Below are positions 49,021-61,936 of a DNA stretch of 64,000 nt, one piece after another. The DNA lies in NCBI RefSeq assembly GCF_002099425.1, contig NW_018344252.1:2232001-2296000 (forward strand), read 5' to 3'. The notes beneath the pieces are model-generated. The model had not been told where the DNA came from and did no database searches. It saw only the letters and a program-made list of their open reading frames with translations. This stretch comes from Phascolarctos cinereus. Its lineage: Eukaryota; Chordata; Mammalia; Diprotodontia; Phascolarctidae. Numbering within the stretch: the first letter of the stretch is position 1; each line of letters starts with the position of its first letter. A program made the translations under genes and the position numbers.

Positions 49021-49269
49021 GAGCACCTGAAGCAGAGAAATTGCCAGGCAGGCTGGAGAGCCAGAGCAGAACCCGACTGGGCGGGGCTGCCCACGCCAAG
49101 GGGAAGCTTCTGGAGTGGGTGCTCAAGCTGGAGGAGCTGTCCAAGGGGGAATCTCCCTGGGCCTTGGCTGTGGGGCTGAAGGCAGAGGGACAATGCAAAT
49201 CCCAAAGTCTCTTAGGAATCTCCACAGCAGCTGATGATGGCGACGCTGCTGCTGTGTAGCAAACCTTCT

Positions 49270-49760
49270 CTGAGCCCCAGGCACTGCAGTATTGCCACAC
49301 AGAAAGCTACAAAAGCCTTTACTTCTATTCACAAACCATTTCTTCTGTCACTGTGTTCAGCATACTGGAAAGGGCTAAACGTCCTCATTACTGTCAACAC
49401 CTACAATGCAAATTCTGCAGTGATTTGCCTTTAAAAAGGCAGTTATAATATGCAGAACTGAAAAGAAAATTACCTACTTCCAAGCTACCCCTCTAAATTT
49501 CAACACTGATTTGATGAAGAAAACAACCTTTATTAGACTCTCCAAAAGTAACTGCTATTTTGAAGCACTAAAGGGAACAGGAATTCTGCAAGGGCATCCA
49601 CATGTACAAAAAATAAAATAACATCAATCTTACGCTCTACTGCTTACATATTTTGAAAAAAAACCCATATTTGTTTATTCAAATTTGGTCAATGAGGCAA
49701 AACTCAGTTCAAACAGCCTCTGGTTTTTGACCTCTAAGGAGTCAGAGTACACAAGAAGGG
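49270..49760. promoter_or_regulatory. Candidate conserved noncoding block
   Basis: Repeat-free and AT-rich (about 49290-49700), between an L2 piece and unclassified sequence. No coding pattern was seen. Conservation not testable here. Confidence 0.2.
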
Positions 49761-51041
49761 TTAATTAAGCCAAGCAAGCTAGCCCTGCCAAGGCCCCACA
49801 GGAAACCGGATGTCGGAGCCAAGAGGATGAGCCCACAGTATCTGACGTGACTGGACTAAATTCTGGAGCTCGTGCTCAGCGGCAGGCTCACCCTTTTCAG
49901 TGTGTCTGCCCAGGTGCACACACATTGCCCATGCCTACTTCAGCCACATCTACTTGGTAAAAAACAAGCAGTGGAGACACTTTTGCTCTCCGCTGAAATC
50001 CTTGGGTAGTCCTCTGTACCAACTCCTCACTGTCTCCTGAACTATAAAAATGCTTTCCTAGATTTAATTTGTACATATTTCTTATCCCTTCCATTCCATC
50101 CAACGGCCCCGAAGGACCCAGTCAGCTTTTCTGCCTGGGAGCCCCCATCACTGCAGTCAGACTCACAAAGGCCTATGGGTATTCATGAGCAGAAGTCTCC
50201 TCCTTTTCAGACACTCAAAGCAAGCTGGCTCCCCCCAACCAGTTCCACAAACACTCCTTTGCCCAGTAGCCCTATCATTTTCATCCACAGAACGAGGAGT
50301 ACACAAAGATAGCAAGAGAAAGGGGTGAAAATGTTTGGGAAGTCTTCCTTCCGGTCTGAGCCTCCCCAGTACAGGAACACACCTGCCAGACTGTCAAAGC
50401 TCATGTCAAATACCCCCACCTCTCTTTCCCATGACTTCAGAGAATGAAAAGCTCTGTTCCAAAATGAGGTGGCCCCCCTCTCAGGTGCACCCCACTGCTG
50501 ACTCCCCCATTTTACTTGAACCAAAGTTCAAGAATAATCTTAGTTGTAACAAAACCACAGCATCTCATTCAAAGGCACTGGACATTTCAAGGAGTGACAC
50601 TACTGAAGAAAGAGCCATAGTTTAGTTACAAGACAGGGCTTGGGTCGGGGCGTGCAGAGATCCCCACAAAGTCTCCATTTCCTAAAATCACGATAAAGAA
50701 GGAACCAAAAGGATTGAACCTGAGGCTCATCAGAGCTAATCCAGGTACTTACTGAAGCCCTGACCACAGCTACAGTGACATAACATTACTTATAAATGTA
50801 GGCAGACTGAGGTTCTTCCCAGACTGTTGGCTGGTGACCAGTAAATACAATAAAGAAAGGCATGTAGACCAGGTGAGGGGAGGACAAGGACCTTCCTTGC
50901 CTAGGCTCAAAATCATTTATAGTTGGGGTAGAGAAGAGAGGCAGACTTTAGCTAAGGACCTCTCAATGACATAAGGCCTCGGGCCAATGGCCAGACTTAA
51001 GAGGTCATGAGAACAGAATTAATCTGGGGCCACTCCTGGCT

Positions 51042-51135
51042 CTTTTTTTTTTAAATTAATCTATTTTGATTTATCAACAATCACTTCCATATGCTTTTGA
51101 GTTTAAAATTTTTCTCCCCCTTCCTGCCCCACCAC
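51042..51135 (-). mobile_element. L1 3' end, antisense, heavily truncated
   Basis: ttttgatttatcaacaatca, cttccatatgcttttgagtt and aaaatttttctcccccttcc are the reverse complement of the L1 tail at 2250-2350. Confidence 0.85.
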
Positions 51136-51647
51136 AATCTGATGTACTGCCTGGCTTTTGATAGCCTGGTGTGGCAGCTGTTATCAAAAGAACAGTCCAC
51201 AGCATGTCTGGGCCAGTGCTAGCCTCCACCCTCTGGCCAACTGAAAGCCTAGCAAGGCAGGAAAGGCAGGAAGCCCACTGTGGGCAGGAGGAGCTCCAGT
51301 GGAAGGATGCACCAGGAGAAATGATATGGCCTTCACAGGAGGCATAAGCAGCCCCTTCCCTCAGATCCTCCCAGGCACAAATGGCCCTGTCACAAGGAGC
51401 CTCCAAGGTATTAGTACTGAAGTCCACAGGTACGAGGGTAGAGTTAGCCATACATCTGCTCCTTGAAGGTAAGGAACGTGGAAGAGAAAGCCTGGCTAAG
51501 GAAATGGTTTCTGAGAAGAGCATTTGGATTCGCGGACTGTGCCTGACAAATGTACAGCTTGAGAAGAAGCCCACCCAACAGTGGCGGGTAAGGAAGGATT
51601 TGGCGGATGTCTTGCAAAACTAATAAAAAATGGTAAAAACCTAAAAA

Positions 51648-51745
51648 GACCTAAAAGAATCTGTCAAAGTAGGAGCTGACAGACTTAGGACAGGTTTTCT
51701 ATTCTTGAGTTCTCTGTCAAAGTTCGGTTTAGTTAACCAATGAAC
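51648..51745 (+). repeat. Dispersed direct repeat, copy 1
   Basis: From gacctaaaagaatctgtcaa to gttaaccaatgaac. It resembles 53929-54026 at roughly 88 percent by manual count, in the same orientation. Confidence 0.85.
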
Positions 51746-52450
51746 AAAACGCATCAAGTCCTGACTCTGCACCAGGAACTGCAATAAGCCCTAGGAAGAC
51801 ACGCTCCCGAGTGAGACAGTCCCTTCCCCCAATGAGCTACATAAGAGGGGAAGACAATCCACGCACAGGAGGGGAGGTCAGGAAAGAGAGGGTACAGGGA
51901 ATCTGAGGCTGGGCTCAGGTCACTGCCACACCTTTCTCGGTACAGGGTAATAGCAGGGTCATCCAATCACAGGAGCTGATGAGCTCACCACCAAGTGAAG
52001 TAGTAAAGAAAAACGGGAGAAGAAGGCCCAGGACAGAGCCCTGTGGGGCACCCAAGGTTAGAGGGCTCGAGCGGGAAGAGGGCCCGGCAAAGGAGACTGA
52101 GGAGGAGTGGCCAGAGAGGTAGGAGGAGAATCAGGAGGGAAGGAATGTCCTGAAAACCCAGAGAAGAGAGGGTCAAGGAGGAAAGAGGGATCAATGGTGT
52201 CACAGGCTGCAGAGGTCAAGGAGGAGGAGGACAACAGAGAAGAGGCCACTGGACTGGGCAATTAAAAGACCACTGATAAATCTGGAGGGAGCAGATCTGT
52301 TGGCTGATGAAGCCAGGCTGCAGGGACTGGAGGAGAAAGTGAGAGGAGAGGAAGTGGAGGCAGACATCTCCAGAGTAGCTGAGAATGCACAGATGGAGGA
52401 CGTGGGAGACACTGGCGCGTGTCTGCAGGTCACAGCAGAGACAGACAGGG
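51745..52450 (-). mobile_element. L2 reverse-transcriptase region, antisense
   Basis: The minus-strand translation includes [12 protein letters not shown], then [14 protein letters not shown]. This parallels the L2 reverse transcriptase pattern SLGF.D..., GVPQGSVLGPLLF. Frames are broken. It is an old LINE copy inside the TUSC3 intron. Confidence 0.8.
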
Positions 52451-52797
52451 AGAGGCTAAGTCAGAGAGAAATCTGCTGCAGGAGCAGAAACGCAATCGGG
52501 TCCCTTGTGCACAGAGAGGAGCTGGCTTTGGCCAGGGGAAGGGCCACCCGCCTATTCAGGTGGAGACAGTGGTGCGTGTGAGTAAGCAGAGTGACACTGA
52601 TTTGGGGAGGAGCCAGTCAGCGCGAGGGCATGAACTCCTCCCCCCCGCCCTGCTCAGCAGCCTCTGTATAGGGACAACCGTGACCAATGGGGCAGTGGCC
52701 TGGTGCTTCAACAGGATAAGAAGCAAGGGACTCGACTCAGAAGAGATGACAGTGTAGACTGGACTGCCAGAGGACACCAGAGTGCACAGAGAACCAA

Positions 52798-53010
52798 GCC
52801 TGAAGGCAGCAAGACCAGAGTTCCAATCAGGCCTCAGATACTAGCTGTGTGACCTTGGACAAGTCACTTCCCTCTGTTTGCCTCAGATTCCTCATAGGTG
52901 GTTCACAAGAGACCCTCCCTCCCAGGGTTGTTGTGAGGATCAAATAAGATCCTATTTGTAACGTGCTCAGCACAGGGCCAGCACACAGTAGGTGCTTTGC
53001 GAATGCCAGA
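52798..53010 (+). mobile_element. MIR
   Basis: tagctgtgtgaccttggaca, tttgcctcagattcctcata and agggttgttgtgaggatcaa. Confidence 0.88.
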
Positions 53011-53432
53011 TTGCTAGCCACAGAAGGTCAGAAAAGCAGCAACGCAGAGGAGGCGTTCCCCTCAAGCTGGCAGCACAAACTCCTTCAAGCCTGAGCCTCT
53101 GAGGCTCAGAACGGCAAAGAAGCCACCCTGTTACGGCACTGAGAATGGCCTTCACAGTCCATATAAAACAGGCACCGCTCCCGCCATGTCATGTGATCTG
53201 CTTGGGAGTGCACCTGTTTGGGAGAGATCTTTGGAAGCCAATTTCCAGGCTGGGGTCAAGCGCTCATAACCTTGGGAGAAGAGGAGCAGCTGAGAGCGTT
53301 TCCAAGTCCCCCGCCTCTCTCTAACATTACAGAGTCACCAATCCAATCAGGATATTGGGGGGAGGGAGGAGGAGGGAAGGATGACCATTTTGTAACTAAT
53401 AACACACATAGAATTCTTGTTTCTATAGGCTA

Positions 53433-53579
<147 letters not shown>

Positions 53580-53928
53580 TCAAATGACTGAAACTCAGAG
53601 AATATAAAACACAAAATGCTACTTGAATACAACCAGTTTATTTAGCAAATTCCATTTTTTACAAATCTGTAAAAGATTTAAGATACTTCCTACTAGAGCC
53701 AACCACTGCTTCCACGCTTCGCCTTCCCAACCGCTCTGACATCATGTGGACTGAAGCCACTGGCAGCTGCACCACGTATGAGAGTCCTCCTGTCCCTGGA
53801 AGGACGCCAGTAACAGGAGAGGGCATGCATTATTTCACTGATGTCGCTGCAATTCTAGGGTCTGGAACAGCATCTTCTCAGGGAACATAAGAGCCTCATA
53901 ATAAATGGGATTTTTTTACTGAATTTTA

Positions 53929-54026
53929 GACCTAAAAGAATCTAGCAGAGTAGGAACTGACAGACTTAGGACAGGTTTTCTATTCTTGAATTCTCTGTCA
54001 AAGCTCGATCTAGCTAATCAAGCAAA
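53929..54026 (+). repeat. Dispersed direct repeat, copy 2
   Basis: From gacctaaaagaatctagcag to gctaatcaagcaaac; partner of 51648-51745. Both are followed by an L2-like run (actgagtgcctacg here). Confidence 0.85.
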
Positions 54027-56009
54027 CAGCATTAACTGAGTGCCTACGTATACCCTCCTTGACTTGCAGTAGATAAAATATAGATTAGAAGGGACATGCC
54101 CTTGGAGAAGACACCATTTAATGGTAAAAGCATGGACATTAAGTAACAGAAGCGCACATGTAGCTGCATCTCTGGAAGTGCCATCATTGAAACTGCCCAA
54201 ACCACAGAGGAGCCCAGAGGATGGCCGGCCATCCACCTGTTTCAAGGGATGCTATGACCAGAATAATTATGGTGGTGGCCAACTTCCTGCATACTTGGCT
54301 GGGCTGACTGTGCCAGATCACACCGGGGACCGTCCAGGGCTGCTCATGATCGCCATCTGCTCACTGCCATGAAAATCTATTACTGGGATAAGAGTATTCC
54401 CCCAGTAAAGCCGCAAGGCTTCCCTTCAAGGCACCCCATGATCTCACTATAATTAAAAGGGTAACTGACTCCAAAGCAACGGGAAGGTGCACAGTGGCCC
54501 TGAGAATCCTCAGCATGATGCCAACTCAGACATCCTCACAAAGGATGGTCTAAGATGTATTATGGAGGGCAGGCATGAGCAGAAAAGGGGGCAAGCCAGC
54601 TACATGGGCAGAAAGGCAACTGATGGACAGGCCTGATCCTTAAAGAACAAGAGATGAGTCTCCATGGTAAATCCTCTGTCCAAAACTGAGGAGGGAAAAT
54701 AGGTAAAAGCCCCTCGAGAGACTGCAAGGCAATGACTGGCTAAGGGGCAATGGCTCCGAAAGTGAAGGAAGGAAAGACACTAACGGCCAGGTGCACTTCA
54801 AGGAGATGGGTTTTCTTTGATCTGGACACTGAAGGAGGGGGTGGGGTTGGCCTAGGCAGAAAGGAACAAGGAGAGCACATGGAAAAAAGGCAGGAAGTGG
54901 AAAGTATGTGCCAAAGGTGGGGAACAGAGTAGTTTAACTGAAGCAAAAGGGATGCAACGTCTGTAATCTTAGTGACAAGTTCAATAAACAGAGAGTTGGC
55001 CGAGAAGAACGACCCCAGCTCTAAGAAACCCAGTGTGCCTGCCTTCCACTGTCCCTGCAGGAGAGGGTCTTCAGAGCGTGCCTGAGAAGGCTTCACGGAA
55101 CCTGACGCCACAGAGGCAACCTCAAACCAAGATGTCTCCAAACAAGCCTTGATTCTATGACATCTACAACAAATATCCGGGCAGGAAGCACCAAGAAGAC
55201 ACGAAGCAAGGAAGAAGACAAGGAGAAAACGTCAACACAGCCTCATGTCCTAGAAGGCCTCTTCTAGGCTCATATCACAAAATGTGTTACCAGGAAGCCA
55301 GGTGCCTTCTAAACCGAATAACTGACCGAAAAGGACAAGGAAGAAGTAGAACGAAGGCTTTTGTGAACAGAGAAATGATTTGTAATCACTGTCAAATACC
55401 AGATTTATCTTCATTACCCAAGGAGATATTTTCCCCAGGAAAGACTTTTAGGTTCCTCCAGGGCTGTTTGGTTCATTAGAGATATGTCAGAAATATGAGG
55501 AAAAACGGGAGGTCCTCAAAATACTTATTTTTAAACTCATATCTATCTAGCCTGATACTTTTATCTAGACACAGGAATGGACATTTTTTATTTCTTACTA
55601 GTCTTTATTTCTAAGGTTTTATAGACATAAGATTATTTCAATCTCACCTTTTCTGTTAATTTTGCCTTGCAACATTATTTTCTACCACTTCACTGTACTT
55701 TTCTGACCTGTGTGCTCTCTTTCCACGACTATGTTGAAGCCCCAGCCACCTCTGGCATCTTCTCTTTCTTTCAGGACAGAGACATCAATCACAGTAATAA
55801 TAATAATTTTTAAAGGCTCCAATTTCAATGTGCTACCTCCAAAAGTCACAGGGTGGTTACAGGGTCTGGATTACAGTTTTTCAGATGCAGAGTCTCTAAT
55901 ACCCTAGAATATATATGCTTTGATTAAATGACCCAGATGATTAGAAAGCACTGATTTAGATGTTCCTTCTAACCATGCCCATCACCACCCATCCATGCTC
56001 ACTAAATAA

Positions 56010-56258
56010 TGATAATAATAATGATGCTGATATTGACATTGATTATGATAACAATAGTAGCTAAAATTCTTACAGAAATTATGTGCTCTGGCGCTGTGCC
56101 AAGCACTTCACTCCTTTGGTCCTTCCAACCCTGGCTTGGTAAGGAAAGTGGCTTGGTGACTTTCTCAGGATAGCTAACAAGTACCTGAAGCTGGATTTGA
56201 ACTCTGATCTTCCTGACTCCAGGCCCAGAACTCTTGTCTACTGTGCCACTCATCTCCA
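56010..56258 (-). mobile_element. MIR-type SINE, antisense
   Basis: gatttgaactctgatcttcc, tgactccaggcccagaactc and gtgccactcatctcc at the head end; an aataat run at the tail. Confidence 0.75.
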
Positions 56259-56569
56259 TGCCCTCCCCAGCGTGACTGTGGGGGATGAGGAAGGTTCATA
56301 CGACATGATCATCCCCTCTCCCTGTTTAAGCCTGGGCCCGCGTTGGTGGCCGTTTGCACTATCCCAGATACACACAATGACAGTCTCTAGCTCATCCACC
56401 CAAATGCAGGCCGCAGACATTCCTCCTGCATTCGGCCTTTCTGGTGTGGCCAGACAAACTCTATGCAAAGCTCTGGGACAAAGTTCAACTTGCACCTTAC
56501 CACCTATCTACAAGAATATCTGGAAGGCCTCATTCTCCACAGGGAATCCTTCTCCAACTTGTCCTCTGT

Positions 56570-56660
56570 AATGGACTGAAAACATGATTCTGAGAAAGGA
56601 CCACAGGCTTCACCAGACTGGCAAAGGAGGGCAAAACACAGATCAAAATGAAGGACCCCT
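56570..56660 (+). mobile_element. hAT-like MER element, 3' scrap
   Basis: catgattctgagaaaggacc then aggcttcaccagactggcaa. Confidence 0.5.
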
Positions 56661-56664
56661 ATTC

Positions 56665-57765
56665 TGAGGCAGTCAAGATGGCAGAGTCAGCATTTCTGCC
56701 CAGCTCTCCAACACACCCCTTCCACAACATCTCAGAAAATGCACCAGACCAAATTCTGATAGAGAAAACTCAGAAAGAGGACAGGGAGTCATTTTTCCAG
56801 CCCAGAAGACAAGACAGGCCTGTGGACACTGGGGAAGGGTGAGGAGCATAGAAGCTCCCGGGAACAGTCAGGGGCCTGAGACTGACCACCAGGGCAGGAG
56901 GAGGTCCCAGGGGGCCTCTGAGTCAGACCTGGGAGTGGGAACGGGTGTCACTTGGCATTTTACCCAGTTCCCAGTCACAGACCCAGACCAGAGACAAGTG
57001 GTCTGGATCTCCAGGTGACTTTCCGTCTCCTACTACCCAGGCCCAGGTCACAGTTCCAGGGTGGGACAGAGAGGTCACAGTCACCAGTGAGAAGCTCCAG
57101 CTATGCACGGAGCAAGGAACAAGTCCCAGAACCCCAGCTGAGAGGCTCAGGGCCGAAGAGCAGAGCAGAGACTCAGTCCCAGCCTTTAGTACTGCTCATG
57201 TCGCTTTACAAAACCTTCCAGGAGGCTAAGAGTGACCGAGTCCAGCAGCCAAAAGACCCGAACCAGGCCAGGAACTTGGAGAACACAGGCCAGGAGGGCA
57301 GGCCCCCCGACTGATCTGTGAAAGCGGCAGATGCTCAAGCCCTCTCAGAGGCCAGCAGAGCCCAACGCTAACAAAGTGCAAAGTCAGTGAATGGGCTGGA
57401 AGAATGAACAAACAGAAAAAGAACCCAACCACAAAGAGCTACTCTGGGGACAAAGATGCCCAAGACACAAACCCAGAAGAAGACAATGACCCGAAAACAT
57501 CTACAAGCAAAGCCACAAAGGAAAAATGCAGATATGACAAAAGCCCACAAGAATTCCTGAGATAAAGAAAGAGATTAAAAAAAGAAAGAAAAAAAATATT
57601 GTAAAAACCAAATAAGAGCAGCAGAGGAAAACATGAGAAAAGAAATTAGAACGACGCAAGAAAGTTATGAAAACAGAATCAGCAACTTGTTAAAAGAGGC
57701 ACAAAACTTTACTGGAAAAAAAACCAACTCCTTGAAAATCAGAATTGGTCAAGTGGAAGGTACAA
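56665..57765 (+). mobile_element. L1 5' UTR and N-terminal ORF1
   Basis: The start has the marsupial L1 head tcaagatggcagagtcagca. The 5' UTR is followed by an ORF1-like start at 57405: MNKQKKNPTTKSYSGDKD, then NPEEDNDPKTSTSKA and, further on, ENRISNLLKEAQN, a coiled-coil-like stretch. Frames are interrupted at about 57559 and again near the end. Sequence similarity stops near 57765, so the ORF1 RNA-binding core and ORF2 are missing. Confidence 0.75.
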
Positions 57766-58449
57766 CTGCATGAGACATGAGCTCTGCAAACAGCTGCTAG
57801 ACAAAAGAGGAAAACCTTTCCCAAAGTCTGGAGGAGGCTCATTGATCCTTCCCGAGCTCCCATGCATTGAGAAACCAAGCTCACCATTGGCAGGACAAAG
57901 GCAGATACGGCACACCATGCAGAGAATCTCCAGGAACCTTCCATCCATGAAAAATATTCTACATCACACAATAAGGCACAGGGGTCACCTGGGGCCAGCC
58001 TATTTTTATCACTGGGAGCCATAAGCCCCCTTTCAAGTTATAAACCAAAAATTAAGTTTAGACAAATGAGGAAGTATAATGACTGCTGTTCCCCTGTAAG
58101 AAAAGAGATTAAAGGGACACATCAAAGGGTCCCTCATTGTCATGACAGAAATAACGCAACAAAAGAGCACAAAAATCCAGTCTTGAAACTCAATTTGCCA
58201 ATGCTTTTTCGAGGCTGATAAAAATGAAGGGCTGGCTGAGACATGCTGGGTTGTGGCCAACCTTTCCAAAGAATAAGGCACAGGGATTTTTTAAGAATTA
58301 TAATGGACCGTGAAACTATGGCATTGTTCATAGGAGATGACAAGGCCTAGAGAAACACAGGGTGTGATGAGCCATGGGAAATGTATATAGGTCTTGAAAC
58401 ATTTCCTCCATTGGTGTAAAGACTTACATTTTGTTTTTATTTAACATCT

Positions 58450-59090
58450 TGAAGGTTTGGGTCTGAGCAAGCATAGATGCTGCCGCACTCTGCTGCTATC
58501 AGGCAGCTGGAAAACTCTGCTGGTTCAGAGTGGCAGAATTCTGGGCTCCCCTTTGGTCTAGAATTCCCTAGTTATTCTTCTCATAGGCTTGGCTAACTGT
58601 TGGAAGCGAGACCCTGTTCTGGGCCTGGGCTTTGAGCCACACTGCTGCCGCTGCCACTGTTGCTGGTATCTTCTGAACCTCTTTCTCCATACACCAGTCT
58701 GGCCCTCTCTCCCGAGGGTGCCACCCAGCATAGGTCCCTTTCTCAATCCACCCTGGATCTGTGACCCAAAACTGCAAGCTGCACCTGCCATTGTCCCAGT
58801 GCCCTGGCTGGGTCTGGTGCTGCTGTTTATAGATCTGAGACCTCCTCTTGTGGTGTGCCCAGCTTCTCCTTGGATGCCAGAATGCAGTATGCATGGCACA
58901 CTCCTGGCCTGACCCCATCTGCAGTGCCTGTATACCTCTCTCTCTGCCTCTGTTTGCCATGCTGGGCCCCTTTCTGGATGTCTCCATCAGGATTCCATCT
59001 TCTTGTGCATTTTATAGATCTGCTTGGAAGAGTCTATGGAGGGGAGGTCAATGCACTGCTGACCATCACTCTACCATCTTGGCTCCAAGC
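58450..59090 (-). mobile_element. Possible L1 5' UTR, antisense
   Basis: The minus strand begins ggagccaagatggtagagtg, the typical head of marsupial L1 5' UTRs, and continues as GC-rich sequence to about 58450. Overlapping minus frames (113 and 139 codons) lack known domains. Confidence 0.35.
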
Positions 59091-59094
59091 CTTT

Positions 59095-59395
59095 GTCTTT
59101 ATTTATTTAGCATTTTTTTTTGCCCCAATCACATGTAAAAACAATGGTTAACATTCATTTTTTAGAATTCTGACTTCCAAATTCTCTTCCTCCTTCCCCT
59201 ACACCCTGATTGGAAAGCAAGCACTTTGATATAGGTGATATACATTCAATCCTGCAAAACATATTTCCATATTGGTCATGTTGTGAAAGAAAACACAGAC
59301 CAAAAAGGAAAAAAAACCCAAGAAAAATAAAGTTAAAAAAAAAGTATGCTCTGATCTGCATTCAGACTTTATCAGTTCTTTCTCTGGGGTCCATC
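59095..59395 (-). mobile_element. L1 3' UTR end, antisense
   Basis: caatcacatgtaaaaacaat, caagcactttgatataggtg and ctgcaaaacatatttccata match the antisense L1 at 13340-13520. Confidence 0.85.
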
Positions 59396-60904
59396 CCTTT
59401 ACCTTATGAAACCCTGATGAGACTCACCTGCTCAGGAATCCCTGGCACCCTTCATGTGGCTATTAGTGAAGAAATGAGTAGGCTTTTTCAAGCAATCTTC
59501 TAAAATGGACATCTTTACATTGAGCAACTGACTAAAAGATGTAGCGAATGCTAGATCCCACATGACCATCAATAGATTACGAAAAGGCTCCCTTCCCACA
59601 AAGTTCCTTTCATCCATACATCAAAATCATTCATGATTCCTAAAAAAAGTAAGAGAAATAACCTTGTTTAATAACTTTCTAACCCTGAACTTCAGCCAAA
59701 GCATAAAACAGATGTATATTTGCCAAAGTGTGCACCCCTGCAATGGAGGAAGACAAACACAGAGTCTAAGTAGCAGAGAGCCTTCAGGGAACTGACTGGG
59801 GATGTGCTACAGCAGTCAGTCTCCTGGAAGACATTTACATCCATGCAGAAGGGTCTGGCCTGACCATTTACCCAGCAGAGAGTCCCTCAACAAAGAGCAT
59901 CTGTGGCCCAGAATATAACACACGCACCTAAATGGTCAGCCAATCCATCCTGTGGGCAACTCTGTCCATTAGCAGGGATATCCGAGGTAGAAAGCAGATG
60001 GACAGGTTAGGCCCATAGCTGAACTGGATCAGGAGAGCCAGCCAGAGCAGCAAAGCTCTTTTAATGACCCCAAGCTTCCGCCGCAGACAAAAGGCCATCT
60101 TTCTAATACCAACATCCTACCCCTGTAGCTGCGTGCCTCTGAAAGACTGAACATGAACATTATCCAGAGGGTAACTGAGAGAGAGCCCAAAGCACCTGTG
60201 GGTAAGCTACTGCAGAATCTGCAAGGATCGTGAGAGAACGGGAGTAAAAGCTATGAGGAAAATGCATGTTGAAAAGAGAAGATGGATGGGTGGCACAGTG
60301 AGGAGGAGGGATGACGGGAGAGGGCTGGTCATTCTCTGGGAGTTTCATATGGTCAACAGCCAGTGAGGCAGGCCATTAGCATGCTGGGTAAACCTTGAAG
60401 CAAGTTTACAGGCAGACCTGAAGAGTCCCACAGACTGAGCAGGCAGAGAGCATGTGAGTATTTATTCTCCTAATTAATTCTTCAGTTGAGTCTCCTGGGT
60501 TGTCTACATAAACCTTCAAAAACCTCCCTTTCAGAGAGAGAGAGACAGAGAGAGATTTTAAACTCTTACTTGACTATGACAATTCCTTAGTTTCTTTCTC
60601 TCAAAGTTGTCAAAACAAGCCTTTCCAAAATGATGCAGACAGGAACGGTAGAGGCCATGAAGTCCATCTTCAACTGGTTCTCTATTATATTCAATTAAAC
60701 ATTTTTAATGTTAAAGGAAAATTTTCTTATTCTCGGACCACCTTTTGTTGCCTTTTCTAAGTGGGTGTTATATTTTTTCAAAACTTTTTTTTTATGCATC
60801 TGTAGAGATAAGTTTTTTTAATGATACAACTTATTTTGCTCACTATTTTCCTAATACTGAACCACCTTCACATTCCCTGTATAAACCCTCACTGATCATA
60901 ATGT

Positions 60905-61030
60905 ATATCTTTTACAGAGGAGGAAACTAAGACTTTCTGAGGTTCAAACAACCAGTTAGTATCTGGGATTGGAACCCAAGAATTCCTGACTCCAATTCCA
61001 GTAAACTATTTAAAATACTGGGCTATCTCT
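60905..61030 (-). mobile_element. MIR, antisense, old
   Basis: cttttacagaggaggaaact, agttagtatctgggattgga and ttcctgactccaattccagt. Confidence 0.6.
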
Positions 61031-61429
61031 GTTAATGAAATTACTCTGATACGGACCTGCATTTCTTTTTCTGGCATATCATTCCTAGGTTTGGACATTA
61101 AGACTGTATTTGACTCAGTATTATGAATAGAATCATATTTCCATGTTTCTGAAAACAGCTTGTATAATATATTCATGAATATGTGAATGGATTTATTTGT
61201 GACTACATCTTATCCAGGTGTCTTTTTCCCAAGGTATCTATCTTATTAATGGCCTGTTCAATTACTCATTCTGACTACCATCTGTACAGGTTATGTGATT
61301 CTTGTCTTCTCCGTTTAGGTATTTAATGCTCTTGTAAACATTCACCTGTTTCTTTCAGATTCTCCTTTTCTTGGGACAGAGCTTTAGCATGTCTCCATGC
61401 TAAGTACCTACCCCCCATTTCAGCTTTGC

Positions 61430-61560
61430 TTTGTGGCCTGTCTTCTCCCATTAGATCGTAAGCTCCTTAACTATCTTTCTTTTTCATATTTGTCTGCCCA
61501 GAGCGTAGTACAGTGTTGGGTCTGCTCTTCACAAATATTTACTGACTATTGACTAGATAT
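61430..61560 (+). mobile_element. L2 3' end, sense
   Basis: ttagatcgtaagctccttaa, gtctgcccagagcgtagtac and caaatatttactgactattg. Confidence 0.7.
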
Positions 61561-61787
61561 TTTTTTTCCCCTTTGGTTCTGTCATCTTGTGTCATTCTCA
61601 TTTCTGAATTATTTTTCAAAATTGAATTTGTTCTCCTGTTCTCTCTTTGAAAACTAAACTTATCAACTGTATTGTTCTTTTCCAAACTGCAGGCCATTTT
61701 CTTTATTAAAGTGCTTTTAATTTTTTTTCTATTTTGCTAATATTTCTCTTAGGTGGCTTATTTTGTGCTTCCTTTAGTACATGAATC

Positions 61788-61936
61788 TTTTTTTTTTTTG
61801 GGTGAGGCAATCAGGGTTAAGTGACTTACCCAGGGTCACAGAGTTAGTAAGTTTCAAGTGTTTGAGGCTGGATTTGAACTCAGGTGCTCCTGATTCCAAG
61901 GCTGAAGCTCTATCTACTGTGTCACCTAGCTGTCCT
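61788..61936 (-). mobile_element. WSINE1-like SINE, antisense
   Basis: T run, then gtgaggcaatcagggttaag through gatttgaactcaggtgctcc to gtgtcacctagctgtcc. Confidence 0.92.

Noticed and set aside
51074-51574. 166-codon minus-strand frame.
   Set aside because: Its end overlaps an antisense L1 tail and no motif was recognised; judged a chance frame.
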